From: Anaerolineae bacterium
Lineage (GTDB): Bacteria; Chloroflexota; Anaerolineae; Promineifilales; Promineifilaceae
NCBI GenBank assembly: GCA_023954475.1
Contig: JAMLHW010000005.1
Span: 62,001-126,000, forward strand
Reading direction: 5' to 3'
Length of the DNA: 64,000 nt
The notes beneath the pieces were generated by a model. It was not told the DNA's origin, did no database searches, and saw nothing but the letters and a program-made list of their open reading frames with translations. How positions within the stretch are numbered: position 1 is the first letter of the stretch; each line of letters opens with the position of its first letter. Shown here piece after piece: positions 24,501 through 32,330 of the stretch. Both the position numbers and the translations under genes were made by a program.

Positions 24501-24919
24501 CGTTCAGTTACGATCCAGTCATCGAAGAAACCTTCGAGAAATTGGCCACGATACAATGCGATTGCTGCCTGCCAATCTGAAAGATGCTTGCTTGTTGCGT
24601 ACTCGACAAAGGCAAGTGTGTCCACCCAAAACGGTGCGTCGTGATTAAAGTGAACCACATCACTATCAGTCTGGATGTAGTCGAATGCTTCCGGCAGGCA
24701 GCGCCGAATGTGCCACAAGGCAGTTGACAATGAACGGCGGGCTTTGCGTTCGGGACGATCCTCCCAGAACATGTCGCTCAGCTGACCTCGCGTGTGTTGT
24801 TTGGGATGTGTTGCGAGGTAAACCAGGAGAGCCTGTGCCTTGACGGTGACCGGCTTAGGCAGTTGCTTATCGTCCTGCCACCGCAGCTCGAATCCCCCCA
24901 ACGTGTAAATCCGTAACAT
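21587..24919 (-). CDS. BTAD/AAA ATPase/TPR transcriptional regulator
   Basis: A very large regulator of about 1110 residues. The N-terminus (MLRIYTLGGFELRW, then KAQALLVYLATHPKQHTRGQLSDMFW) is an OmpR-like winged helix as in SARP/AfsR proteins. A BTAD helical domain follows to about residue 245 (SALSVAMLLLEHDPLREDAHQMIMRVY). The AAA/STAND ATPase has Walker A EGEAGVGKSRLV (about 300) and Walker B LLIVLDDLHWASDS. The C-terminal ~500 residues are TPR-like helical repeats. I chose ATG at 24919; a TTG 18 bp upstream is in frame but unlikely. It probably integrates a ligand or protein signal into transcription. No target operon is evident beside it. Confidence 0.9.
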   Translation of the reverse strand: MLRIYTLGGFELRWQDDKQLPKPVTVKAQALLVYLATHPKQHTRGQLSDMFWEDRPERKARRSLSTALWHIRRCLPEAFDYIQTDSDVVHFNHDAPFWVDTLAFVEYATSKHLSDWQAAIALYRGQFLEGFFDDWIVTERYRLETVYANVLTRVMDAYELSGDCESALSVAMLLLEHDPLREDAHQMIMRVYQQMGQRSAALQQYERCRQLLRDELGIEPQAETRQLRQLIVTESVASEQMQMPVVRPVRRKRGIDPRDAAQTVPLVGRDTVLELLANGWHSAMTGECSLMLVEGEAGVGKSRLVGAFADRMRWNGAHILHGCCYELERLSPYQPIVEALRQLPTELIESVSAELPLWVRQQIARLLPEYHAGLNVPAFGVSSGADPFQLFDGLSRLLVRLAVQLPLLIVLDDLHWASDSTLQLLHYLTRQLTGQSVFMVGTYRVENIEPDHPLATLSRRLERNRMSQHVRLEPLTQPDVIELVGQISGCDEAVRSFAERLYRETEGNPLFLIEIVKSLFETGQIRLEQRTWQADFEQLSRADLPLSDTIETMIQARFGRMSGHAQSVAQVAAVAGKTFDFDLLSRVTELDETDMLVSLDDLLRQRLIEESGADSDYTFAHHLIREVIYRDVPRHRRFQLHGCIGLAIEQSADEVAGANAGNLAFHFEQACRLNSELSWKAITYLQLAGRYAVRQSANREAIAYFRRGLSLLQSLPETPEHLHKGVELRLDLTIPATVVHGYAAPETARVYSEAYAYCRKSGQTADLFTALLGLARNYGTGGEAEKGLAISEQLLAIALAEEDGDLLLEACRENGGNLLVAGSLQKARLRFEQGLALYDPAYHETHAYRFGHDPAISLHGYLSKTLWLMGYPELARNQSDALAQLMPSMTHRVSRVYAHAMQALCRCMQGDAASAKRYAETAMSLGRSFKLTNWTAFATALHGWSLCLEGDLPEGLSQLREGTAQWRASGAAYPATQLIGWQADACLQLGEWGEGVEALTLALEIAQSSGSVYWLAELERLRGALQWAMCADVDVVAATFRCAMHTASQQGARMLELRAATSLAQLWQQIGRCADARRMLIGVYDKFEQKGDFPELVSAESLLQSLAHFD

Positions 24920-25130
24920 ATCACGTGCCCAAAACAATGATCAAAGCAGAGTGTAGCGCTTAATCGGCGTGTTGAAGCGGTGCTGGCTGCAGAAGCGACA
25001 CTAACTTAAAATGAGCATGTCATAGATTTACGACGCTGAATAGTGTAAAAACTCCTCTTCCGCTAAGACATTTGTCATACCTGGTAAGGTATGTCAGGAT
25101 GGTGGCTTGGTTTTCGGCCGAAAACCACCA

Positions 25131-26822
25131 TCACGTCGCTTGCACATGCGCCACGGCATCGCGAATCGTCGCGCAGATGTGCGCGGCACCAAGCACATCC
25201 ACAACGCCATCTGCCTCCAGCATGTTCAACGTCCGTTGTGGCACGTGAGCAAGATAAAAAGCACAGGCATGGTCAGCCAAATCGGCCTTGATCTCCTTTA
25301 GCATGTCAGCCCCCTCAATATCTACAAAAAACATTGCGCTGCAGTCAACAATCACAGCACGATAATCTGCCTGCGAACCCATTTCGCGCACGCGGCTCCG
25401 CAAAGAATAGGCCGTTGCAAAATAGAGCAACCCATCAAAGCGCAAGACGGCGATTCCAGGCAGCGGTTCTGCATCGCTTTCCTCGCCCAAATCGCGAAAT
25501 ACATCGCTGCCCGGCACGCGCCCCAGCAACGGCATACCCGGGACCGATGCCCGGTAAAGCAGCAACAAAACCGAAAGCGCAATACCGATTAAAATACCGG
25601 GAAACGCACCGACAAACACCACAATGACCGTCGTCACAATCGCCAACCAGAACTCAGAGCGATTCAAATTGTAGAGCCGCTGGAATTCACCAACTTGAAT
25701 GAGTCTAAACACACTGGCCAGGACTATTGCCCCCACAATAGCCCAGGGCAACGTACTGAAAAAGCTGGTTGCCAGCAAGAGCGTCAATATCATCAAGATC
25801 GCATGGAATATTCCGGCAAGCTGTGATTTTGCACCTGCATGGGCATTACTGGCTGTCTTACTCAAGCTGCCGTCAACGCAAAAACCACTCAACAAGCTGG
25901 ATCCGATGTTAGCCAACCCTTGAGCCAATAATTCCTGATCTACATTCAATTCTTCACGTGCATGTGCTTTGTACAATCGTTCGGAAGATATCGTTTCTGA
26001 AAAGCCAATAATTGCAACGACAAGCCCGCCGAGAATAGCTAACAGGAATTGCGCTACGTCCAGATCAGGCAAGGAAAGCGTCGGTAAGGCCGGCATAATG
26101 GGGCCGACTGTGGCAACGCCCAGTGCCTCAAAATCAATGATACGCCCCAGTACAAGCCCCGCAATCAAAATAAGCAACATTAACGGCCAGCGACCGACGC
26201 GGTTTCTGAAAAACACCAGCGATCCAATCGTGATCAGGATCAGCACACTCGAAATGACAGTGCCTGCCGGATTTTCACTGGCAGATTGCAGAAAAGCCCG
26301 TAGACCAATATCAGTCACGTCATCTGCGCGAAAAATGTTTCGCAGTTGACTGACCATGATCAAAATAGCGAGACCGGCAATAAAACCGGTTAGCACACTG
26401 TTGGCAAGGAAGTGAGTGATCCAACCCAGTCGCAGCAAACCACCCGCTAAGAGCAGGACCCCCGCAACGAAAGCAACCAGAGCGGCGATAAAGACTATTG
26501 AATTGGACGAGGTAACACCTGTCGCGGTAATCACTGAGGCAGTCAAGGCTGCAATGGTAAAACTGGGGCCTGTACTGAGGAGACGTGATTGCCCGAATAC
26601 GGCATAAATCAACAACCCCATGGCAGAGGCGTAGAAACCGTATGTGGCCGGTACACCAATCAGCGCCGCGTAGGCCAGGACATGTGGTACAGCGACGCCC
26701 CAAACAGTTAGACCAGCGAGTAAATCAGATGACAACCACATTTGGTTGTATTGAGGCAGCCATTTTAAGATCGGCACATAGGATGATCGAGGCTGGCGTG
26801 GAGGACGGTTTTGTCGGATCAT
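25131..26822 (-). CDS. SulP/SLC26-type anion transporter with STAS domain
   Basis: The ~563-residue membrane protein starts SSDLLAGLTVWGVAVPHVLAYAALIGVPATYGFY, the first conserved region of SulP carriers (quoted in parts: LLAGLTVWGVAVPHVLAYA, then LIGVPATYGFY). It also contains QSRLLSTGPSFTIAAL and about ten further helices. A cytoplasmic STAS domain follows (VLRFDGLLYFATAYSLRSRV, then VIVDCSAMFFVDIEGADML). The family carries sulfate, bicarbonate or dicarboxylates; the substrate is not resolvable here. The start at 26822 is chosen for a short hydrophilic leader; 26861 is also in frame. It is divergent from the methyltransferase gene, sharing about 140 bp. Confidence 0.9.
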   Translation of the reverse strand: MIRQNRPPRQPRSSYVPILKWLPQYNQMWLSSDLLAGLTVWGVAVPHVLAYAALIGVPATYGFYASAMGLLIYAVFGQSRLLSTGPSFTIAALTASVITATGVTSSNSIVFIAALVAFVAGVLLLAGGLLRLGWITHFLANSVLTGFIAGLAILIMVSQLRNIFRADDVTDIGLRAFLQSASENPAGTVISSVLILITIGSLVFFRNRVGRWPLMLLILIAGLVLGRIIDFEALGVATVGPIMPALPTLSLPDLDVAQFLLAILGGLVVAIIGFSETISSERLYKAHAREELNVDQELLAQGLANIGSSLLSGFCVDGSLSKTASNAHAGAKSQLAGIFHAILMILTLLLATSFFSTLPWAIVGAIVLASVFRLIQVGEFQRLYNLNRSEFWLAIVTTVIVVFVGAFPGILIGIALSVLLLLYRASVPGMPLLGRVPGSDVFRDLGEESDAEPLPGIAVLRFDGLLYFATAYSLRSRVREMGSQADYRAVIVDCSAMFFVDIEGADMLKEIKADLADHACAFYLAHVPQRTLNMLEADGVVDVLGAAHICATIRDAVAHVQAT

Positions 26823-26961
26823 GACGACATTGATTATCGTTCGCTTGGGAAACCACGGCAACAGGAAGCTGGTAACATATGCTAAACGATTTCTTTTTCA
26901 CTGGTTCCTGAATCGTGCTATAGTTGAGATCAATAGAATGCAGCAGGATTTCGGCCGAAAA

Positions 26962-27534
26962 ATGACCTTCTACAACGACCCTGAAAACACACAACAATAC
27001 ATCGAGATGGCCGCAGGTTACGACGGCGCGAAACTGATCGCCATCCTGCGCGAATACCTGCCGGACGGGGCAACCGTCCTCGAACTCGGTATGGGACCAG
27101 GTGTCGATCTGAAATTGTTGTCAAAACATTTCACGGTCACCGGCTCTGACTATGCGCGGCCTTTTTTGGAACGCTATCGCGAGATCGATCCTTCGGCCGA
27201 TTTGCTCCAACTCGACGCCATCACACTCGACACCGACCGCACCTTCGACGCTATCTACTCCAACAAAGTATTGCAACATCTGACACGCGACGAACTGCGA
27301 CAATCATTGGCACGACAACTGAAACTACTCAACGATGGCGGCATCGCCCTGCACGCGTTTTGGTACGGCGACAAACCGGACGAACTGATGCACGGCCTGC
27401 GTTTCGTCTACTACACCGAAGAAACGTTACGAGTACAGATCGACACACAGTTTGAACTGCTGCGCAGTGAACGCTTCGCAGAAATGGAAGACGGCGATTC
27501 ACTATTCGTTGTACTACGCAAACGACAACGTTAG
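26962..27534 (+). CDS. Class I SAM-dependent methyltransferase
   Basis: The 190-residue enzyme has motif I VLELGMGPGVDLKLLSK (about 36-52), an acidic end of strand 2 (VTGSDYARPFLERYRE), LLQLDAITLD, and the motif IV region FDAIYSNKVLQHLTRDELRQSL. This is a Methyltransf_11/25-type fold acting on a small molecule or unknown substrate. ATG 26962 gives the usual family N-terminus (MTFYNDPENTQQYIEMAAGYD); longer in-frame starts exist upstream. A TCGGCCGA palindrome lies in the place where a ribosome site would be. It overlaps nothing and precedes the tetR promoter. Confidence 0.82.
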   Translation: MTFYNDPENTQQYIEMAAGYDGAKLIAILREYLPDGATVLELGMGPGVDLKLLSKHFTVTGSDYARPFLERYREIDPSADLLQLDAITLDTDRTFDAIYSNKVLQHLTRDELRQSLARQLKLLNDGGIALHAFWYGDKPDELMHGLRFVYYTEETLRVQIDTQFELLRSERFAEMEDGDSLFVVLRKRQR

Positions 27535-27577
27535 CCACCATTCCAACTATCAAACAAAGTTCATACAAAATCCGATA

Positions 27578-27606
27578 TTGACTGACCAGTCAGTTTTTGT
27601 TATACT
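27578..27606 (+). promoter_or_regulatory. tetR promoter with embedded operator
   Basis: TTGACT (27578-27583) and TATACT (27601-27606) with a 17-bp spacer. An inverted repeat TGACT-GACC-AGTCA (27579-27592) overlaps the -35 and spacer, so the encoded TetR protein would block its own promoter. The -10 ends 7 nt before the ATG, implying a leaderless transcript. Confidence 0.75.
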
Positions 27607-27613
27607 GCTGCCC

Positions 27614-28180
27614 ATGAACGACAAACGCACCCAACTGCTCGAAGCATCTATCGACCTTTTTGCCGACGAAGGCTTCTGGAACACGCCTACAGCACGCATC
27701 GCCAGACACGCCGGCGTCGCGACGGGCACGTTGTTCAACTACTTCGAGTCAAAAGATGTGTTAATCGATGAGGTCTACATGCAGCTCAAGCATGAGTGGA
27801 TGCACCACATCATGCAAAACTTTCCCCAGAATGGCACGATTAAAGAGCAGATTGAGCACATTTGGTTTCGTCATATTGACTGGGGACTGGGTTTTCCGCG
27901 TCGTTATGCGCTGAAGCAGCAGTTGGCGCTCTCCGATCTGGTCAGCGACGAGGTGCAACAGCGTCAGCAAGAAGCGCTTGCGTTTGGTTTCGAGATTGTC
28001 GAGCGGGGGATGGCTGACGGGTTGTTTGTGCCGATTTCGGCCGAATATTTCGGCATGCTCATGGTTGCCAATCTCGATGCAGCCGTTCAGTACGCATCCG
28101 CTCATCACCTCAAAGACATGGCATTGACCCGCCACATTACGACCAGCTTCGAGATCTTTTGGAGAGGGGTTACTAACTAG
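27614..28180 (+). CDS. TetR/AcrR family repressor
   Basis: The 188-residue regulator has the typical helix-turn-helix: RTQLLEASIDLFADEGFWNT, ARIARHAGVATGTLFNYFESKDVLIDEVY. The C-terminal ligand-binding part is helical. The start at 27614 is fixed by homology of the first helix; the open frame extends 162 nt upstream into the methyltransferase gene and through the promoter. An operator lies inside its promoter (27579-27592), and a close match (13 of 16) lies at 28200-28215 just after its stop, in front of the SDR genes. It therefore probably represses itself and the following dehydrogenases. Inducer unknown. Confidence 0.9.
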   Translation: MNDKRTQLLEASIDLFADEGFWNTPTARIARHAGVATGTLFNYFESKDVLIDEVYMQLKHEWMHHIMQNFPQNGTIKEQIEHIWFRHIDWGLGFPRRYALKQQLALSDLVSDEVQQRQQEALAFGFEIVERGMADGLFVPISAEYFGMLMVANLDAAVQYASAHHLKDMALTRHITTSFEIFWRGVTN

Positions 28181-28199
28181 CTTTTTTTGGGAGCGAGAA

Positions 28200-28215
28200 T
28201 GACTGACCGCTCAAT
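28200..28215. promoter_or_regulatory. Second TetR operator-like site
   Basis: TGACTGACCGCTCAAT matches the tetR operator region TGACTGACCAGTCAGT at 13 of 16 positions; the left half is identical over nine bases. It lies 20 bp after tetR and 146 bp before the first SDR start. Confidence 0.5.
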
Positions 28216-28249
28216 CACAAAACCAATGATTTACTGACCCGTTTAACTA

Positions 28250-28335
28250 ACTGTAACAAAAGAAGCCTAGCTTTTTCGTCTGGTGCAAACGCTACTCATA
28301 GCAAAAGCTAGGCTTCTGAAAACTTCCGTTACAGT
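28250..28335. repeat. Large nested hairpin between tetR and the first SDR gene
   Basis: Inner arms AGAAGCCTAGCTTTT (28261-28275) and AAAAGCTAGGCTTCT (28303-28317) are perfectly complementary over 15 bp. Outer arms ACTGTAAC (28250-28257) and GTTACAGT (28328-28335) are perfectly complementary over 8 bp. It could be a terminator/attenuator, a processed RNA element or a small MITE-like insertion. Confidence 0.75.
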
Positions 28336-28360
28336 CTAACTACCAACAATGGAGACTATT

Positions 28361-29170
28361 ATGAAAACAATCGTCATCACGGGTGCCAGTTCCGGCATCG
28401 GCAAAGCAACAGCCAGGTATTTCGCAGAGCAAGGCTGGCAAGTAGCCGCGACCATGCGCAAGCCGGAAAATGAAACCGAGCTAAACCAGATCGAAAATGT
28501 ATCTGTCTATCAACTCGATGTCACTGACAACGATTCAATCGCGAATGCCGCCCAGCAGATCATAAGCGATTTTGGCACGGTCGATGTCGTGCTCAACAAC
28601 GCGGGCTATGGTTTGATCGGCCCGTTTGAGGCAGCAAGCAACGAACAGATTCGGCAACAGTTTGATACCAACGTGTTTGGCCTGATGGAAGTGACCCGTG
28701 CCTTTCTGCCCCACTTTCGCGCCAACCAGGCAGGCCTGTTTCTGAATGTGTCATCTATTGGCGGGCGGATCACCTACCCGCTAAACAGCCTGTATCACAG
28801 CAGTAAATGGGCCGTTGAGGGCTTTAGTGAATCGCTGGCCTTTGAGCTTGGAGAACTCGGCATTCAGGTCAAGCTGATCGAGCCAGGGGGCGTAGCGACC
28901 GACTTTAGTGGCCGTTCGATGACACTCGCCATGTCACCCGATTTGCCTGACTACATGCCTATGGCACAAAAAGTAGCAGCAGCCTTTCAATCACGAGGCT
29001 CTGCCAGTTCGGCCGAAATGATTGCAGCAGGCATTTACGAAGCGACGACCGATGGCAAAAACCAGTTGCGCTACCTACTCGGCGAAGACGCCAAACAGAG
29101 CTATGCCATGCGCGAACAGGTCGGTGACGACGCCTTCATAGCCGGTATGCGTGAGCGCATGTTGGGATAA
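28361..29170 (+). CDS. SDR family oxidoreductase (classical)
   Basis: The 269-residue NAD(P)-dependent dehydrogenase has a Rossmann motif TGASSGIG at residues 7-14, NNAG near 85, catalytic Ser in LNVSSIGGR and YxxxK as YHSSK near 150. The sequence after it (WAVEGFSESLAFELGELGIQVKLIEPG) is typical of the classical SDRs often labelled oxidoreductases of unknown substrate. ATG 28361 has GGAG 7 nt upstream; an in-frame ATG at 28349 lacks this. First of four consecutive SDR genes behind tetR and the hairpin. Confidence 0.92.
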   Translation: MKTIVITGASSGIGKATARYFAEQGWQVAATMRKPENETELNQIENVSVYQLDVTDNDSIANAAQQIISDFGTVDVVLNNAGYGLIGPFEAASNEQIRQQFDTNVFGLMEVTRAFLPHFRANQAGLFLNVSSIGGRITYPLNSLYHSSKWAVEGFSESLAFELGELGIQVKLIEPGGVATDFSGRSMTLAMSPDLPDYMPMAQKVAAAFQSRGSASSAEMIAAGIYEATTDGKNQLRYLLGEDAKQSYAMREQVGDDAFIAGMRERMLG

Positions 29171-29229
29171 GAGATCTGAAACAAACTGCTACGTACCAGC
29201 GTGGCGCAACCGATACAAGGGAGATCGTC

Positions 29230-30186
29230 ATGAAAACCTTAATGTGTGATCCAAAATTGTTTGAAAAAGACCTGACAGGTCGTGTTTACATCGTCACCGG
29301 GGCCAATTCTGGGGCAGGATACGCAACCAGCGCACAGTTGGTGGGTCAGGGTGCCCATGTCGTTGGCGGCTGTCGCCGCGTCGAGGCCGGCAAAGAAGCG
29401 TTTGCGGCATTGGAAAGTGAACGCGGTTCGGCCGATGTCATAGCACTCGATTTGGCTAGCCTTGACTCAGTTAGAAGCTTTGCAGAGGCGTTCACCGCTA
29501 AGTATGACCGACTTGATGGCCTCGTCAACAATGCAGGCATCATGGCGTGTCCTGAAGGGAGAACGGAAGATGGTTTTGAAACTCAATTTGGCGTCAACCA
29601 CCTTGGACACTTTCTACTGACGGAACTGCTGCTCGATATCCTGGAAGACAGCGCACCATCACGCATTGTGTGCGTCTCCAGCGTGGCCCATGTCGGGTCG
29701 CGAAAACAGATGGGCGAGATCAATTTCGACGATCTCTTCTTTGAAAAGCGACCATATGACAGGAGTGTTGCGTACACCCAATCGAAGTTAGCCAATATTC
29801 TCCATGCATCGGAATTGGCACGGCGGCTCGAAGGCAGCGGCGTTTCCGCTTTTTCGGTTCATCCAGGATGGATCCGCTCCAATCTGGCACAACACATTGG
29901 CCCAGTCTGGGTTCAAAACGTCTTGTTGCGACCGTTCAGCAGGCCGTTGGGCATCATGTCGTGGGATGAGGGCGCACAGACGACACTACATTGCTTGCTT
30001 GACGACGACGCCCCCAACCACAGCGGCGCCTACTACAGCCAGAACAGTATCCTCTATCCCGATAAAAAAGACCGCGCCGGCGGCTGGCCGATGGTATCGC
30101 CTAATCCCAATGCACGCGATCCCGAATTGGCTGAGAAACTATACGAGATCAGTCTGGAGTTGGTCGGCCTCAAAGAGACAATGTAG
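29230..30186 (+). CDS. SDR family oxidoreductase (retinol dehydrogenase-like) 2
   Basis: The 318-residue protein has cofactor motif VTGANSGAGYAT near residue 20, NNAG near 95, YTQSK at about 180 (catalytic Tyr and Lys) and the SVHPGWIRSNL block. The last Gly of the usual TGxxxGIG reads GAG, a mild deviation. RBS AAGGGAG precedes the ATG. It resembles the WWOX/retinol dehydrogenase branch, like the next two genes. The branch acts on diverse carbonyls and alcohols and the substrate is not predictable. Same strand and 59 bp from SDR 1, so probably one operon. Confidence 0.9.
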   Translation: MKTLMCDPKLFEKDLTGRVYIVTGANSGAGYATSAQLVGQGAHVVGGCRRVEAGKEAFAALESERGSADVIALDLASLDSVRSFAEAFTAKYDRLDGLVNNAGIMACPEGRTEDGFETQFGVNHLGHFLLTELLLDILEDSAPSRIVCVSSVAHVGSRKQMGEINFDDLFFEKRPYDRSVAYTQSKLANILHASELARRLEGSGVSAFSVHPGWIRSNLAQHIGPVWVQNVLLRPFSRPLGIMSWDEGAQTTLHCLLDDDAPNHSGAYYSQNSILYPDKKDRAGGWPMVSPNPNARDPELAEKLYEISLELVGLKETM

Positions 30187-30284
30187 CGAGGTCACACAAA
30201 GTAACAAATAGCCTTGCCGGTCTCATGCATGACCGAATGAGGCAGAATACGAGAAATAACAGAGTAAACACTGGAGAAAATACA

Positions 30285-31202
30285 ATGAGTTCAAAATGGA
30301 CAACTGCAAACATCCCTGATCAGAGCGGCAAAGTTGCTATCGGCACCGGTGCCAACAGTGGCATCGGCTACGAAACGGCGAAGGCATTGGCTGCAAAAGG
30401 CGCGACGGTCATCATGGCGTGTCGCAATCTGGAAAAAGCCCATGCAGCGGCTGACAAAATCAAGCGTGATGTACCCGGCGCAAAACTGGACATCATTCAA
30501 CTCGATCTGGCAGACCTGGCTGCCGTGCGCGAATTTGCAGCACAGTTTCAGGCGCGCTACGATCAACTAAACCTGCTGATCAACAATGCAGGCATCATGT
30601 TTCCGCCGTTTACGGAGACAAAAGACGGCTTCGAAGTGCAGTTCGGCGCAAATCATCTCGGGCATTTCGCGCTGACTGGCTTGCTGCTCGACACGTTGCT
30701 GGTAACGTCGGGCGCCCGTGTCGTCAATGTGAGCAGTATGGCACATCGCATGGGCAAAATTGATTTCGACAATCTGAACGCTGAGAAAGGTTACAATCCG
30801 TCAGCGGCCTATGCACAGAGCAAACTCGCCAATCTCCTGTTTTCACTTGAGTTAAATCGCCAGTTTGAGGCACACGGGCTCGACCTCATGGCAGTATCAG
30901 CGCATCCGGGTTGGACGGCGACGAATTTGCAGCGCGGACTCATGGCAACAGCAACCCGCATTGTCGGACAATCGGCGCCGATGGGGGCGTTGCCGACGCT
31001 GCGTGCAGCGACTGATCCCAATGTTCGGCCGAATGAGTACTACGGACCTGCCCGCTTCGTGGAAGTACGCGGTTATCCCAAGAAGGTCGGCACTATCGCC
31101 GCAGCTCAAGACGTCGCACTGGCGCAAAAGCTGTGGCACGTGTCGGAAGAGATGACCGGGGTGCGTTATGAATGGAATCAAGCAATAGAGGTGGCTGGAT
31201 GA
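30285..31202 (+). CDS. SDR family oxidoreductase (retinol dehydrogenase-like) 3
   Basis: The 305-residue protein begins WTTANIPDQSGKVAIGTGAN, close to SDR 4 (WTTNDIPDLTGKVFIVTGAN). The cofactor motif is TGANSGIG, with Gly instead of the usual Val just before it. NNAG, YAQSK and SAHPGWTATNL are present. Start ATG 30285 follows GGAG; an upstream in-frame ATG at 30225 is less likely. Its TGA overlaps the ATG of the next gene, so SDR 3 and 4 are translationally coupled and their similarity suggests a tandem duplication. Confidence 0.9.
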   Translation: MSSKWTTANIPDQSGKVAIGTGANSGIGYETAKALAAKGATVIMACRNLEKAHAAADKIKRDVPGAKLDIIQLDLADLAAVREFAAQFQARYDQLNLLINNAGIMFPPFTETKDGFEVQFGANHLGHFALTGLLLDTLLVTSGARVVNVSSMAHRMGKIDFDNLNAEKGYNPSAAYAQSKLANLLFSLELNRQFEAHGLDLMAVSAHPGWTATNLQRGLMATATRIVGQSAPMGALPTLRAATDPNVRPNEYYGPARFVEVRGYPKKVGTIAAAQDVALAQKLWHVSEEMTGVRYEWNQAIEVAG

Positions 31203-32215
31203 ATAAGAGAAACGTTTTGATCGGAGGCGCAGCCGCAACTGTGGCAGGCCTTACCATGTACAAATTGATAGGCGATAACGGCGAAAAAGAAGCCCCATGG
31301 ACGACAAATGACATTCCCGACCTAACTGGCAAAGTCTTCATCGTGACGGGCGCAAACAGCGGCATCGGCTACGAGGCGGCCAAAGAGTTTGCCCGCAAAG
31401 GGGCACAGGTTATTCTGGCCTGTCGCAATCAGGAAAAAGCAGATGCGGCGCTGAGCCAGATCATGGCTGAGATTCCAAATGCTTCGGCCGAAATCATGAT
31501 TCTCGATCTCGCCAGCCTGGAATCCGTGCGCCGCTTCGCTGCGGAATTCAAAGCCAATTACAACCGTCTCGATGTGCTGGTCAACAACGCCGGGATCATG
31601 ATGGTGCCCTATGGCCAGACTGAAGACGGCTTCGAACGCCAGTTTGGCACCAACCATCTGGGGCATTTTGCACTGACCGGATTGCTAATCGACGAGTTGC
31701 TTGCTACGCCGGGCGCGCGCATAGTCAACGTCAGCAGTAACGGCCACCGCATGGGCACGATGAATTTCGATAACCTGATGTTCGGCGGTGGTAAGGGTTA
31801 TTCACCGACACGCGCGTACGGACGCTCAAAATTGGCCAATCTGCTCTTCACGTATGAGTTGCAGCGTCGTTTTGACGCGATTGATGCCGATGCGATGGCG
31901 ACGGCGGCACATCCCGGCGGCTCTGACACCAATCTGAGTAATCATCTGCAAGACGGCACAATGTTCAAGCTGATGGAACCTTTAACAGATCGCATGGTGC
32001 AGAGCGCGGCGATGGGTGCACTGCCGACACTGCGCGCGGCGGTTGATCCGGCAGCTAAGGGCGGTGACTACTACGGCCCTGACGGCTTCATGCAGTTTAA
32101 TGGCTTCCCGGTCAAGGTTGGGTCGAGTAAGGCGTCACACAATTCGGCCGATATGCAGCGTTTATGGCAAGTTTCAAAAGCGTACACCGGCGTCGACTTC
32201 GCCCAACTGGATTGA
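31199..32215 (+). CDS. SDR family oxidoreductase 4 with N-terminal hydrophobic segment
   Basis: The 338-residue protein has a Rossmann motif VTGANSGIG near residue 50, NNAG near 128, YGRSK (catalytic Tyr/Lys) and TAAHPGGSDTNL. Unlike its neighbours it carries ~30 extra N-terminal residues (MNKRNVLIGGAAATVAGLTM) that look like a membrane anchor or short signal sequence. Starts inside the stop of SDR 3. Otherwise about the same length and family as SDR 3. One TCGGCCGA copy near the end reads NSADM. Confidence 0.9.
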   Translation: MNKRNVLIGGAAATVAGLTMYKLIGDNGEKEAPWTTNDIPDLTGKVFIVTGANSGIGYEAAKEFARKGAQVILACRNQEKADAALSQIMAEIPNASAEIMILDLASLESVRRFAAEFKANYNRLDVLVNNAGIMMVPYGQTEDGFERQFGTNHLGHFALTGLLIDELLATPGARIVNVSSNGHRMGTMNFDNLMFGGGKGYSPTRAYGRSKLANLLFTYELQRRFDAIDADAMATAAHPGGSDTNLSNHLQDGTMFKLMEPLTDRMVQSAAMGALPTLRAAVDPAAKGGDYYGPDGFMQFNGFPVKVGSSKASHNSADMQRLWQVSKAYTGVDFAQLD

Positions 32216-32330
32216 GTTAGAGATAGAGGCGCAGATGATGCAGATGGCGCAAATAGGATTGATTTGTCTGCGTCAATCCGTGAGTTTAGCGTTGTCCGCG
32301 CCTGCATATGATCACCAGGAGGAACAGGGT

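Noticed and set aside
32016-32330. Longer N-terminus for the LtrA-like protein
   Set aside because: The extra 105 codons overlap the SDR 4 gene in another frame; ATG 32331 has an excellent ribosome site and the family N-terminus.
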